A stretch of 64,000 bases of DNA from Bacillus atrophaeus (GCF_001584335.1 NZ_LSBB01000020.1:62001-126000), one strand, 5' to 3'; positions 19,852-28,965 are shown, counted from the first letter of the stretch. Numbers and translations: made by a program. Notes: generated from the letters alone by a model not told the origin.

Positions 19852-21597
19852 TTAATACACACAACCGTTATCGTGATCGCATGAGTACGTGTAGGTTTTA
19901 TGTTCTGAACCATTTTGCTTTTTTCTATCTGTGGTCAATTGATCGCTTTCCAGCAGGTGAACAGTCGTTTGCTGAATGAGAGCCGGAAGGACATGAAATG
20001 TATAAGGCTTGTATACTCTTTCCGTCCATTTATGACCGTCCTTGCCGTACACTCCCATATTAATAGAGGGAATGTTTAGCTGTCGTATGTCTTCGAACGG
20101 AATGGAACCGATAATATCCCATCCGGGAAAATTCTTAGTAAAGGATGCAATTTCTGAATCTGTTTCATGCAGAGAGAGAAAGCTTCCGTCTGCTAAGTAA
20201 GGGAAAAATTTTTTAAAGGCAAATGTTTCTCCGGTGGAAACAGCGACTTTTTCCACTGCTTCTTTTATGACACTAAGTAATTGCCGGTCATTGTTGTTTT
20301 CCTCTTTCAAATAGTTATGAGGCAAATAGGGAGGAGCATAGAATACAATGACTTTGGCACTCTGTTCAGGGTCCAGCTTTTGCAATTCCTCTACAACCTT
20401 AAAGCATCTCATGCGCAGCTCCAGATGTTCATACTTCTTGAAGGTTTCTTTGATGCTTAAGTCAGGGTCTATTCCTTTCGCGCGTAGTTCCTCCATGTAC
20501 TCTTCCAGACTGACGACTTGGATATGCCAGGACAAATCTTTTTTAGGCAAGTTGGTGCGTTTTAAAAATTCTTCATAATAATCTGATAATTTTTCTTCTA
20601 CATGTTCGCAGGCTACGAGAGAAATGTGAAGTAACTGATCCATCACTTCTTTCGCAGTTTTTTCATAGAGAAAATAGTTGAAATATAAATAACTGCTCAC
20701 AGCTGTTTGGACATTATAAGCCTCTTTATTGTCACGCTGGTATAAACAAGAGGGAGGTAAAATGAGTTCGCCGTCAATGTTCTCCGCTAAATTGATGTTA
20801 TTGTGGATTCTTCTTGTCAGTTCAGAAGCAATGAGGTTGGGGTCAATGCCTGCTAATGTATCTCCTACGTGCACTTCACGCCCGTAAATATAAAAACAGG
20901 GAAGTAATTTGCCAGCGGCTCCTGTGTAGATGTATCTTGTTGAATCGTTGTCATATAAAGGTGTAATAAAGTCAGTATTAATGGCAGATAAATAGGTAAA
21001 GTGATATTCCTTTTGTAACCGATTCAGCTCAGGAATAGCTGACAGAATGCCGGCATGCTGGCTTTCCTCGTCCGGATTTGCCATAAATAATATATTTCCC
21101 GGAAGCTCGTCCAGATGTTCTGAGAAGTATAAAACGTTTGCCAGATGAACGGCAATACCGCTTTGCATATCGACAGATCCTCTTCCGAACATCCACTCAC
21201 CTGATTGGGCATCTTTTTGAACCTCTTGATGAAACGAATAAGAAGCAAAATATTCAGCCAATTTATCTGGATCTAATGCATCGTCTTTTAGCGGGCCAAA
21301 ATCTTCAATTCCAACAGTATCAATATGAGCATGATAAATGACCGTTTTCTGGCTGTCTTTGATGCCTTTCAGTAATGCAAAAACATTTTTACGGCCGTAT
21401 GGATCACTTGGAATAGGCTGTTCCCACACTTGATCAGGATGCTGCTTAAAATATGGAAAACCTGTTAGCACCTCTTTTATAAAATCGGCTGCATCAGCTT
21501 CTCCGACCGTTCCGTTTATGCTTTTAATATTGATGAGAGCTTTAGTCAATGCCTCGATTCTTTCCGGCATTTTCATTTGGCTTATTTTCTCATACAT
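19852..21597 (-). CDS. rocB: RocB, M20-family peptidase-like protein of arginine catabolism
   Basis: 581 residues. It is a member of the M20 metallopeptidase family with the metal-ligand motifs HAHIDTVG (near 92), GRGSVDMQSGIAVHL, and NPDEESQHAG. The conserved HxD and DEE suggest a working dinuclear zinc site. Its exact reaction in arginine use is not established. ATG at 21597 has AGGTACTTC upstream. It lies 95 nt behind rocA, with a 14-bp hairpin between. Confidence 0.9.
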   Translation of the reverse strand: MYEKISQMKMPERIEALTKALINIKSINGTVGEADAADFIKEVLTGFPYFKQHPDQVWEQPIPSDPYGRKNVFALLKGIKDSQKTVIYHAHIDTVGIEDFGPLKDDALDPDKLAEYFASYSFHQEVQKDAQSGEWMFGRGSVDMQSGIAVHLANVLYFSEHLDELPGNILFMANPDEESQHAGILSAIPELNRLQKEYHFTYLSAINTDFITPLYDNDSTRYIYTGAAGKLLPCFYIYGREVHVGDTLAGIDPNLIASELTRRIHNNINLAENIDGELILPPSCLYQRDNKEAYNVQTAVSSYLYFNYFLYEKTAKEVMDQLLHISLVACEHVEEKLSDYYEEFLKRTNLPKKDLSWHIQVVSLEEYMEELRAKGIDPDLSIKETFKKYEHLELRMRCFKVVEELQKLDPEQSAKVIVFYAPPYLPHNYLKEENNNDRQLLSVIKEAVEKVAVSTGETFAFKKFFPYLADGSFLSLHETDSEIASFTKNFPGWDIIGSIPFEDIRQLNIPSINMGVYGKDGHKWTERVYKPYTFHVLPALIQQTTVHLLESDQLTTDRKKQNGSEHKTYTYSCDHDNGCVY

Positions 21598-21633
21598 AGA
21601 AGTACCTCCATCTTTAAATAGTATACGTTATAA

Positions 21634-21669
21634 CAAAATAGTACGATAGAATCCCATCGTACTATTTTG
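21634..21669. terminator. Long hairpin between rocA and rocB
   Basis: CAAAATAGTACGAT and ATCGTACTATTTTG form a perfect 14-bp stem around an 8-nt loop. The T run is short (TTTTG), so on the minus strand it could be a partial terminator, an mRNA stabiliser or a processing site. Confidence 0.65.
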
Positions 21670-21692
21670 CCGGATGGTTTTACATTATAGGT

Positions 21693-23240
21693 TTAATATG
21701 CTTCTGATGTTGTCTTTGCCTGCATATGCAGAACTAAATAATCCGGACCTCCTGCTTTGGAATCCGTACCTGACATATTAAAGCCGCCAAACGGCTGATA
21801 GCCGACAATCGCTCCTGTACAGCCGCGGTTAAAATATAAATTTCCAACATGAAAGTCTTCACGGGCGCGTTCAATATGCTCGCGGTTATTCGATAAAAGG
21901 GCTCCTGTCAGCCCATATTCCGTGTTGTTGGCGACTTCCAGCATATGATCAAAATCGCGGGCCTTACAAAGCGCCACAACAGGCCCAAAAATTTCTTCCT
22001 GCATCAGGCGGGCATTTTCATCCACATCCGCAAAGATAGTAGGCTGAATAAAGTAGCCTTTTGAATCATCGCCTTCTCCTCCGGTCAAAAGACGGCCTTC
22101 TGTCTTGCCGATTTCAATATAACTCATGACTTTATCGTAAGACGCTTGGTGTATCACCGGCCCCATATACGTATTGGGATCTTCGGGATTTCCCACTGTC
22201 AGTGTTCTTGCCAATGCCGCTGCTTTTTCAACAACAGCGTCATAGACGTCTTGATGAATGACCGCGCGTGAACCGGCTGAACACTTTTGTCCGGAAAAGC
22301 CGAATGCCGAATACACAATCGCAGACGCCGCAGCATCAAGATCAGCGTCCTTATCTACAAGAACGGTATCTTTTCCGCCCATTTCAGCGATAACGCGTTT
22401 TAGCCATTTCTGCGTCGGCTGTACTTTAGATGCCCGCTCATAAATACGGCAGCCCACAGCCCGGGAACCAGTAAACGAAACAAATCGGGTTTTCGGATGT
22501 TCAACTAAATAATCGCCGATTTCTGAGCCATTCCCCGGAATGAAATTAAGAACGCCGTTTGGCAAGCCTGCTTCTTCCATTACTTCGACAAATTTTGCTG
22601 CGACGACAGGCGTTGCATCTGCCGGTTTTAATAAGATCGTATTCCCCGTTACAATGGCAGCGGCTGCCGTACCGGCCATAATCGCAAGAGGGAAGTTAAA
22701 TGGTGAAATGATAATGCCTACGCCAAGCGGTATGTAGTGATATTGATTGTATTCGCCTGCGCGGCTTTTTACGTCGGCTCCGTCTTTTAACTTCAGCACC
22801 TGGCGGGCGTAATACTCTAAGAAATCTATCGCTTCTGCCGTGTCGGCATCTGCTTCATTCCAAGGTTTCCCGGCTTCTTTTACCAGATAGCCGGAAAACT
22901 CATGCTTTCTTCTGCGGATGATTGCCGCCGCTTTGAATAAAACATTTGCCCGGTGTTCCGGTTTCTGCTTTTTCCACGTTTCAAATGCCTGTAATGCAGC
23001 TTGCATCGCTTTTTCAGCAAGATCTTTGTCGGCCATTGACACGCTGCCGATCACTTCTTCTTTATTAGCAGGATTAATGGAGACGATTTTTTCATCAGTT
23101 TCAACTCGTTCCCCGTTAATCACCAGCGGATAATGTTGGCCTAACTGAGTATTTACATCATCCAATGATTTTTGAAATGATGTTTGCTGCTTTTCTTCTT
23201 TGAAATTTGTAAATGGTTCGTGCGAATATGAAACTGCCAT
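21693..23240 (-). CDS. rocA: 1-pyrroline-5-carboxylate dehydrogenase RocA
   Basis: NAD-dependent aldehyde dehydrogenase that turns pyrroline-5-carboxylate (glutamate semialdehyde) into glutamate, 515 residues. Active-site motifs: [17 protein letters not shown], the general base in [12 protein letters not shown], and the catalytic Cys in [16 protein letters not shown] at 23240 has AGGAGGTC 5 nt upstream. A longer in-frame ATG at 23288 overlaps the sigma-54 -12 element, so it cannot be the start. It is the first gene of rocABC. Confidence 0.95.
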   Translation of the reverse strand: MAVSYSHEPFTNFKEEKQQTSFQKSLDDVNTQLGQHYPLVINGERVETDEKIVSINPANKEEVIGSVSMADKDLAEKAMQAALQAFETWKKQKPEHRANVLFKAAAIIRRRKHEFSGYLVKEAGKPWNEADADTAEAIDFLEYYARQVLKLKDGADVKSRAGEYNQYHYIPLGVGIIISPFNFPLAIMAGTAAAAIVTGNTILLKPADATPVVAAKFVEVMEEAGLPNGVLNFIPGNGSEIGDYLVEHPKTRFVSFTGSRAVGCRIYERASKVQPTQKWLKRVIAEMGGKDTVLVDKDADLDAAASAIVYSAFGFSGQKCSAGSRAVIHQDVYDAVVEKAAALARTLTVGNPEDPNTYMGPVIHQASYDKVMSYIEIGKTEGRLLTGGEGDDSKGYFIQPTIFADVDENARLMQEEIFGPVVALCKARDFDHMLEVANNTEYGLTGALLSNNREHIERAREDFHVGNLYFNRGCTGAIVGYQPFGGFNMSGTDSKAGGPDYLVLHMQAKTTSEAY

Positions 23241-23286
23241 AACGAGACCTCCTAATGTTGGTTGAAAATTTTTCACTCTTCTTATC

Positions 23287-23303
23287 ATGCAAGTTGTGTA
23301 CCA
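23287..23303 (-). promoter_or_regulatory. Sigma-54 (SigL) promoter of rocABC
   Basis: Reading toward rocA, TGGTACACAACTTGCAT fits the -24/-12 consensus TGGCAC-N5-TTGCA with GG and GC at the right spacing. B. subtilis rocABC is known to use SigL with RocR. Confidence 0.85.
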
Positions 23304-23400
23304 ATATTGTAAAAATGTAAAATATTTTTTGTAACTTTATGACATAGAAAATAAAATGATAGATTTTTTTTGATATAGGAATCTGGATCTGTATAAAAAG

Positions 23401-23427
23401 TGCAAAATAATATGGCGTATTTTTGCG
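23401..23427. promoter_or_regulatory. Possible RocR enhancer between rocG and rocA
   Basis: TGCAAAATA (23401-23409) and TATTTTTGCG (23418-23427) form an imperfect dyad, followed by a further TTTTTGCA half site near 23444. In B. subtilis the RocR activating sequence lies in this same place, downstream of rocG, and serves both rocG and rocABC. Confidence 0.6.
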
Positions 23428-23452
23428 TTTTAAGCGCCAATCATTTTTGCAG

Positions 23453-24733
23453 TTATACCCAGCCGCGGAAACGGGCAGCCTCAGCAGACTTTCTGATCCC
23501 CGTCATATATGCGGCTAACCGCATATCGACTTTATGTGTTATGGAAGTTTGGTATATGTTTTCAAAGGAGTCGACCATGACTTTGCGCAGCTTTTCGGCA
23601 ATTTCTTCCGCTGACCAGTAATAGCCTTGATTGTTTTGAACCCATTCAAAGTAAGAAACGGTAACCCCTCCTGCACTTGCAAGGATATCTGGGACAAGCA
23701 GCACTCCTTTTTCATTCAAGATTTTCGTCGCATCCAATGTAGTAGGGCCATTTGCTGCTTCTACGACAATCGCCGCTTTAATGTCATGTGCATTCTTGGC
23801 GGTAATTTGATTGGAAATGGCGGCAGGCACCAGAATATCACAATCCTTTTCCAATAATTCTTGATTCGAAATGACATCTGTGAATAAATTGGTTACTGTG
23901 CCAAAGCTGTCCCGTCTATCAAGTAGGTAATCAATATCAAGTCCATTCGGGTCATACAGCGCGCCATGTGCGTCCGAAATGCCGATTACTTTGGCTCCGG
24001 CATCATGCATGAATTTGGCGAGAAAGCTTCCCGCATTTCCAAAGCCTTGAATGATGATGCGTGCGTTTTGTAAGTCAATGCCTTTTTTCTTCACAGCTTC
24101 TTCAATGCATATCGTAACGCCCTGCGCAGTTGCCGTTTCGCGTCCTTGGGAGCCTCCTAAAACAAGGGGTTTTCCCGTTATAAAACCCGGAGAATCAAAT
24201 TCGCGCAGGCGGCTGTATTCATCCATCATCCACGCCATGATTTGAGAATTCGTATACACATCAGGAGCGGGAATATCCTTTGTAGGACCCACAATTTGGC
24301 TGATCGCCCGTACATATCCGCGGCTTAACCGCTCTAATTCACCAAAAGACATGTTCCTCGGATCACAAATAATCCCGCCTTTTCCGCCTCCATAAGGAAG
24401 ATTTGTAATTCCGCATTTCAAGCTCATCCAAATGGATAATGCCTTGACCTCTTCTTCCGTCACTTCAGGATGGAAGCGTACGCCGCCTTTCGTTGGGCCT
24501 ACTGCATCATTATGTTGAGAACGATAACCGGTAAATACGTTAACGCTGCCATTGTCCATTTTGACAGGTATCCGTACGGTCAGCATTCGAATGGGTTCCT
24601 TCATTAATTCATATACATCATTGGAGTAGCCTAATTTTCTTAACGCTTCCCTTATCACGGTTTGTGTTGAAAGGAACAAATTTAAGCTTTCTTTTTCTTC
24701 TGTTTCGGCGTTTACTTTGTTTTGGGTTGACAC
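23453..24733 (-). CDS. rocG: Catabolic NAD-dependent glutamate dehydrogenase RocG
   Basis: Deaminates glutamate to 2-oxoglutarate and ammonium; in B. subtilis it also controls the activator GltC by direct contact. 426 residues with the catalytic-Lys motif LPYGGGKGGI, the substrate loop TKGGVRFHP, the nucleotide fold GFGNAGSFLA and the C-terminal EAANGPTT/ASAGGVTVSYFEW motifs. It lies upstream of rocABC on the same strand with its own sigma-54 promoter about 135 nt upstream and a cre site in the leader. It should be on with arginine and off with glucose. Confidence 0.95.
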   Translation of the reverse strand: MSTQNKVNAETEEKESLNLFLSTQTVIREALRKLGYSNDVYELMKEPIRMLTVRIPVKMDNGSVNVFTGYRSQHNDAVGPTKGGVRFHPEVTEEEVKALSIWMSLKCGITNLPYGGGKGGIICDPRNMSFGELERLSRGYVRAISQIVGPTKDIPAPDVYTNSQIMAWMMDEYSRLREFDSPGFITGKPLVLGGSQGRETATAQGVTICIEEAVKKKGIDLQNARIIIQGFGNAGSFLAKFMHDAGAKVIGISDAHGALYDPNGLDIDYLLDRRDSFGTVTNLFTDVISNQELLEKDCDILVPAAISNQITAKNAHDIKAAIVVEAANGPTTLDATKILNEKGVLLVPDILASAGGVTVSYFEWVQNNQGYYWSAEEIAEKLRKVMVDSFENIYQTSITHKVDMRLAAYMTGIRKSAEAARFRGWV

Positions 24734-24789
24734 GATATTTCACCTCATAATGTTTTAAATAATAAACAAATCGATCAGAAACAAATGAA

Positions 24790-24803
24790 TGTAAGCGTTT
24801 TTA
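24790..24803 (-). promoter_or_regulatory. CcpA cre site in the rocG leader
   Basis: TGTAAGCGTTTTTA matches TGWAANCGNTNWCA at all but one position. It lies downstream of the sigma-54 promoter, where bound CcpA would block elongation, as known for B. subtilis rocG. Confidence 0.75.
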
Positions 24804-24867
24804 TTTTTGTGTGGAATCAAGCATACATGATTGCCTCCTAAGCCTTAAATCATTTCACGTATTTAAC

Positions 24868-24884
24868 ATGCAAGTTTCGTGCCA
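24868..24884 (-). promoter_or_regulatory. Sigma-54 (SigL) promoter of rocG
   Basis: Reading toward rocG, TGGCACGAAACTTGCAT is a near-perfect -24/-12 element (TGGCAC-N5-TTGCA). Confidence 0.93.
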
Positions 24885-24926
24885 TGTATTTTGCTGTTGA
24901 GATTCATGCCGCGAATTATTAAGAAT

Positions 24927-24956
24927 AAAAAAAGACGCCTCTCGGGGCGTCTTTTA
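24927..24956 (-). terminator. Terminator after yhdK
   Basis: GACGCC and GGCGTC with A/T flanks; on the minus strand the stem is followed by seven T residues. The yhdK stop codon (24954-24956) lies at its foot. Confidence 0.9.
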
Positions 24957-25244
24957 AAAACCAAACTGTAAATTCGTATCGACAGCTACAATTGTATATA
25001 CACAGATAATAACAAAAAGATTCAGGACAACACCGAGCAGGCCCGGGCCTGTGCGGCCTTTTTTAATGATCAGCTCGGCAATGCCGAAAGGGACGGCGGC
25101 CATGGCGAACGGCAGCATTTGATAGGAATAAAAAGTGACGTTGCTGATAATGGCCAAGTTCAGCATGAGCAGAGACAGAACAGCTGTCCCGACAGAAATC
25201 CAGCCAAACACATTATGCTCTTTAAATATTCTTACCAGTTCCAT
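24954..25244 (-). CDS. yhdK: YhdK, membrane partner of the SigM anti-sigma factor
   Basis: 96 residues with three predicted membrane helices (ISVGTAVLSLLMLNLAIIS, MLPFAMAAVPFGIAELII, LGVVLNLFVIICVYTIV). In B. subtilis YhdK works with YhdL to hold SigM inactive. It overlaps the end of yhdL by 13 nt, so translation is probably coupled. It is the last gene of sigM-yhdL-yhdK. Confidence 0.9.
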   Translation of the reverse strand: MELVRIFKEHNVFGWISVGTAVLSLLMLNLAIISNVTFYSYQMLPFAMAAVPFGIAELIIKKGRTGPGLLGVVLNLFVIICVYTIVAVDTNLQFGF

Positions 25245-26308
25245 AGTTCCACCTCGCCGATTTTTGCTGCTTTCACTGATTTGTTTTTAAGCAGACGTTC
25301 AATTTCCTTTGTCGGCCCCGTCACGACAGAACCGTAAACATTTACGCCATGTTGTTCGACATAATCAACTCTGTTATCCAGATTCATATCTTTACGTTTA
25401 GAAATGACGTGCACCCAGTTTTTATGCTTGGACATATATTCGAGCGCATTGATAAATTGTTCGCGATCCGATTCACCCTGTGATTCAAATGTAGGAAGCA
25501 CCTTGGAATCTTTCCCGGGAAATCCTAGCGGCTCTGCATAAGGGGTGTCTTTCAGATTTTTTTCCGTCTCAATCGCATTCCAGAGGAACCTTACATCATA
25601 ACCGCTGAATTTTTCATAGATTTCATTTGAAGGATACGCGCGGTCATACGAGAGATATACTTCAGAAACCGTTCCTTCAGGCAATTTTTTCAGTGTTTCC
25701 TGTGCTTTAGAAGTCGTTTTTTCCTTTAAGCCGGAAGGGTGGGTAAAATAATGGCTTGATTGATTGGCTTCTAAATCATAGTAATTGACGGAGGGTGCTT
25801 TGACTTTATCATAAAACATTTCAATTCTTTCATTTCCCACCGCTACTGTTTTCGTTCCGATCTGCTTTTGCAGCGGAAATTCTGTATTCATTCCGAACAG
25901 TTTGACCTGGCTTTTTAACCCGGACGTATCAACAAGGACGTTAGGCATCGTAAGCGCTACGGTAACAGCCGCCGTTTCCATGAATTCATTTCCGGTGCTT
26001 TGTTTTCCTCCCAGCCCATAATAGAGGTAGCTTCCCAGCGTGCAAAGCGGCAAGATAATTAATGTTGAAATGACAGCCAAGACAGAAATGCGCAAATAGG
26101 ATTTTCGTTTTCCATATGACAGAATCGCTTTTTGTTTCTCCGGGCTGATCGTGGCGTCCCATTGGGACTCGTCTTGCATTTCACTCTCAATGAGTTCTTG
26201 ATACACTTCAAGTTTCTCAAGCTCTTCTTCAAATGCGATCATTTCCTGGTCGCTCATCTCTCCATTTTTATATTGTTCAAAACGCTTTTTAAATTCTTCA
26301 TTCATCAT
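25232..26308 (-). CDS. yhdL: Anti-sigma-M factor YhdL
   Basis: 358 residues. A cytoplasmic N-terminal part (1-80, FKKRFEQYKNGEMSDQEMIA) that should bind SigM is followed by one membrane helix (ISVLAVISTLIILPLCTLG) and a large extracellular domain of about 250 residues. Depletion of the B. subtilis protein is lethal through runaway SigM. ATG at 26308 with AGAGGTG; a second ATG at 26305 is equally possible. It overlaps sigM by 11 nt. Confidence 0.93.
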   Translation of the reverse strand: MMNEEFKKRFEQYKNGEMSDQEMIAFEEELEKLEVYQELIESEMQDESQWDATISPEKQKAILSYGKRKSYLRISVLAVISTLIILPLCTLGSYLYYGLGGKQSTGNEFMETAAVTVALTMPNVLVDTSGLKSQVKLFGMNTEFPLQKQIGTKTVAVGNERIEMFYDKVKAPSVNYYDLEANQSSHYFTHPSGLKEKTTSKAQETLKKLPEGTVSEVYLSYDRAYPSNEIYEKFSGYDVRFLWNAIETEKNLKDTPYAEPLGFPGKDSKVLPTFESQGESDREQFINALEYMSKHKNWVHVISKRKDMNLDNRVDYVEQHGVNVYGSVVTGPTKEIERLLKNKSVKAAKIGEVELWNW

Positions 26309-26789
26309 TAACACCTCTATTATAAAGTGTCTTCAGCCGCTGTCTGGCACGAAATAAAACACTTTTAAAATTAGCCTCTGAAATATTCATAATATGGGAT
26401 GCTTCTTTGTAATTTAATTCCTTTAAATAATATAGCGTTAAGGCCTCCCGATAATTGTCGGGAAGCTCGGACATATATCCAGTCAGCACTTCCTTGATTT
26501 CAACCTGATGAGCCGGGCTTTGAACAGCCGTTTGAAAAAGGCTCCCGATTAAGTCATCAGAAATGGTCACTTCCTTTTTATGTTTTCTGACATAATCAAT
26601 AAACGCATTTCGGGCCACTTGAAAAAGCCATGGCTTTACTTTGCTGTGGTCGTAGGAGTGGATGTGTATGTATGCCCGCATAAAAGTTTCCTGCAAAAGA
26701 TCCTCCGCGAGATGCTTGTCTTTCGTCATGGAGAGCAGGAACCTGTAAACATCATTCATGTACATTTGGTATATTTCATCGATCGTCAC
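26298..26789 (-). CDS. sigM: ECF sigma factor SigM
   Basis: Extracytoplasmic-function sigma factor for cell-envelope, salt and acid stress, 163 residues. Region 2 (MNDVYRFLLSMTKDKHLAED, LLQETFMRAY) and region 4 (LPDNYREALTLYYLKELNYK with SEANFKSVLFRARQRL) are intact. The start is GTG at 26789. An autoregulatory-type promoter lies 20-50 nt upstream. It heads an operon with its two anti-sigma genes. Confidence 0.95.
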   Translation of the reverse strand: MTIDEIYQMYMNDVYRFLLSMTKDKHLAEDLLQETFMRAYIHIHSYDHSKVKPWLFQVARNAFIDYVRKHKKEVTISDDLIGSLFQTAVQSPAHQVEIKEVLTGYMSELPDNYREALTLYYLKELNYKEASHIMNISEANFKSVLFRARQRLKTLYNRGVNDE

Positions 26790-26809
26790 TGCCTTTTCTC
26801 CCCTCTATG

Positions 26810-26841
26810 TTATACACGCATAAGAAAGGTTTAAAGTTGCA
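26810..26841 (-). promoter_or_regulatory. Autoregulatory SigM promoter
   Basis: TGCAACTTT, then after 17 nt from the AAC block CGTGTATAA. The AAC -35 and CGT -10 are the ECF pattern, and B. subtilis sigM is known to transcribe itself from such a site. Confidence 0.75.
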
Positions 26842-26936
26842 CTTTACATGCAAACGGCTTATTTCCATTTTCACCTAATCAAACACCATTACTATATAGT
26901 ACCTAAAAATTGCTCTGAAAGATAGGGCTGACACAT

Positions 26937-26961
26937 GTTTTACATTTTTGTCAATGGGAAA
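26937..26961 (+). promoter_or_regulatory. Sigma-B promoter of yhdN
   Basis: GTTTTA, 13 nt, GGGAAA fits the general-stress consensus GTTTWW-N12-15-GGGWAW. yhdN belongs to the sigma-B regulon in B. subtilis. Confidence 0.75.
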
Positions 26962-26990
26962 AGGTCAGAAAAAGGGTAAGGAGTGGAATA

Positions 26991-27986
26991 ATGGAACATA
27001 TCAATATCTCTAACACTGAAATTGAAGCCTCAAGAATCGGATTGGGCACGTGGGCCATCGGAGGCACCATGTGGGGCGGAACCGATGAAGAAAACGCAAT
27101 CAAAACAATCCACGCCGCCTTTGAAAAGGGGATTACATTCATAGATACGGCTCCCGCATACGGGTTCGGGCAATCAGAAGAAATTGTCGGAAAGGCGATT
27201 GAGCAATATGGCGCAAGAAATCAAGTCGTGCTTGCGACCAAAACGGCGCTTGATTGGAAGCATAACCAGCTGTATCGCCATGCAACCCGTGCCAGAATCA
27301 TTGAGGAAATCGAGAATTCTTTAAAAAGATTAAAAACAGATTATATAGATCTTTATCAAGTTCACTGGCCGGACCCTCTCGTCCCGATTGAAGAGACTGC
27401 CGAAGCCATGAAGGAGCTGTATGACGCAGGGAAGATCAGAGCGATCGGCGTCAGTAACTTCTCAGTGGAGCAAATGGATACCTTTCGGGCCGTGGCGCCG
27501 ATTCACGCCATTCAGCCTCCGTATAACCTGTTTGAAAGGGAGGCCGAAGAGGATGTTCTCCCATATGCGAGGGAAAAGGGACTGACTGCGCTTTTGTACG
27601 GAAGCTTATGCCGCGGGCTTTTAACCGGAAAAATGACGGAGGATTACACATTTGAAGGTGATGACCTTCGAAAACAGGACCCTAAATTTCAGCAGCCGCG
27701 TTTTAAAGAATACATCGGCGCTGTTAAAAAACTCGATGAATTGGCATACTCACGTTACAGGAAATCGGTTATTCATCTTGCTGTAAGATGGATTTTAGAC
27801 CAGCCCGGGACAGGTATTGCCTTGTGGGGCGCCAGAAAACCTGAACAAGTGGAAGCCGTCTCAGATATTACAGGCTGGGAATTGACCTCTGAGGACAAAA
27901 AAGATATCAATCATATTTTGCAGGAAACGATATCAGAACCGGTCGGCCCTGAATTTATGGCACCGCCGACAAAAGAAGAAGTGTAA
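26991..27986 (+). CDS. yhdN: General-stress aldo/keto reductase YhdN (AKR11B)
   Basis: NADPH-dependent aldo/keto reductase of 331 residues. The TIM barrel has the catalytic Asp-Tyr (FIDTAPAYGFGQSE), Lys (LATKTALDW) and His (YQVHWPDP), and the C-terminal cofactor segment ALWGARKPEQ. It reduces small aldehydes such as methylglyoxal in B. subtilis. AAGGAGTGGAATA precedes ATG 26991. It is monocistronic. Confidence 0.93.
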   Translation: MEHINISNTEIEASRIGLGTWAIGGTMWGGTDEENAIKTIHAAFEKGITFIDTAPAYGFGQSEEIVGKAIEQYGARNQVVLATKTALDWKHNQLYRHATRARIIEEIENSLKRLKTDYIDLYQVHWPDPLVPIEETAEAMKELYDAGKIRAIGVSNFSVEQMDTFRAVAPIHAIQPPYNLFEREAEEDVLPYAREKGLTALLYGSLCRGLLTGKMTEDYTFEGDDLRKQDPKFQQPRFKEYIGAVKKLDELAYSRYRKSVIHLAVRWILDQPGTGIALWGARKPEQVEAVSDITGWELTSEDKKDINHILQETISEPVGPEFMAPPTKEEV

Positions 27987-27987
27987 G

Positions 27988-28018
27988 AAAAAAGCTGAGG
28001 CCGCCGCCTCAGCTTTTT
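27988..28018 (+). terminator. Terminator after yhdN
   Basis: AAAGCTGAGGC and GCCTCAGCTTT form an 11-bp stem with a 4-nt loop and trailing T run. Confidence 0.93.
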
Positions 28019-28127
28019 AGCGCCATGAAAAGAGGAAATGATAATTATTAGTACCAGGTAATAAAAAATGTTGTTATAATAGATAACAGATAGAATCATT
28101 TGATAACAACAACAAAGGAAGTGCGAT

Positions 28128-28727
28128 ATGTATAAGTTTTGTGCAAATGCTCTAAAAGTCATTCTTTCTCTGCGCGGAGGGGTGAAAGTCTATAACAAAG
28201 AAAACCTTCCGGCCGATTCAGGATTCGTCATTGCGTGTACACACTCCGGCTGGGTAGACGTCATCACACTTGGAGTCGGAGTTCTTCCTTACCAAATACA
28301 TTACATGGCGAAAAAAGAGCTTTTTCAAAATAAATGGATCGGTTCTTTTTTGAAAAGCATTAACGCGTTTCCGGTCGACCGGGAAAATCCAGGGCCGAGC
28401 AGCATCAAAACACCGATTAAGCTGCTGAAGGAAGGCGAAATCGTCGGAATCTTCCCAAGCGGAACGAGAACGTCTGAGGATGTTCCGCTGAAAAGAGGAG
28501 CCGTCACCATCGCGCAATTGGGAAAAGCGCCGCTAGTTCCCGCGGCCTACAAAGGACCGTCAAGCGGAAAGGCACTTTTCAAAAAAGGAAAAATGAAGCT
28601 GATCATCGGTAAGCCGCTTCGCCAGGAGGATTTTGCCCATTATTCTTCTAAAGAAAAGCTTGCCGCAATGACGGATGCTTTGAACAACAGCATTAAAGAG
28701 CTTGAAAAGAAACTGGAGCAGCTTTAA
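28128..28727 (+). CDS. plsC: 1-acyl-sn-glycerol-3-phosphate acyltransferase PlsC
   Basis: Adds the second acyl chain to lysophosphatidic acid to make phosphatidic acid at the membrane; essential for phospholipid synthesis. 199 residues with acyltransferase block I (THSGWVDVITLG, the HX4D catalytic pair), block II (NAFPVDRENPGPSS), block III (VGIFPSGTRTSED) and block IV (PLVPAAYKG). AAAGGAAGTGCGAT precedes the ATG. It is monocistronic; no clear terminator is seen, but AAGTCCC/GGGACTT repeats follow. Confidence 0.94.
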   Translation: MYKFCANALKVILSLRGGVKVYNKENLPADSGFVIACTHSGWVDVITLGVGVLPYQIHYMAKKELFQNKWIGSFLKSINAFPVDRENPGPSSIKTPIKLLKEGEIVGIFPSGTRTSEDVPLKRGAVTIAQLGKAPLVPAAYKGPSSGKALFKKGKMKLIIGKPLRQEDFAHYSSKEKLAAMTDALNNSIKELEKKLEQL

Positions 28728-28965
28728 AGAATAGCTTTAAACTCAAGTCCCAAAGTATGGGGGAGCAATTGAAAGGTGCATATGCTGTTATTGATCCGGG
28801 ATGATGGGACTTTGAATGTGTATGCCTGCACAATTGTAAATGTCACTTCTCAATGTCCTAAAGTAATAGAAAACCCTGAACAAATTGCGTATTGTTTATA
28901 CTTTTCTGCACTTAGTTATAATATATGAGAAGTTTATAAATGCAATTTAGGAAAGGGTACTGGGG
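28728..28965. other. Intergenic region after plsC
   Basis: No gene is seen. It holds an interrupted inverted repeat (AAGTCCC near 28745 and GGGACTT near 28807) and a likely -10 (TATAAT near 28918) for the following relic. Confidence 0.5.

Noticed and set aside
23241-23288. Longer N-terminus of RocA starting at 23288
   Set aside because: The start would lie in the sigma-54 -12 element, upstream of any possible mRNA start; ATG 23240 has AGGAGGTC.
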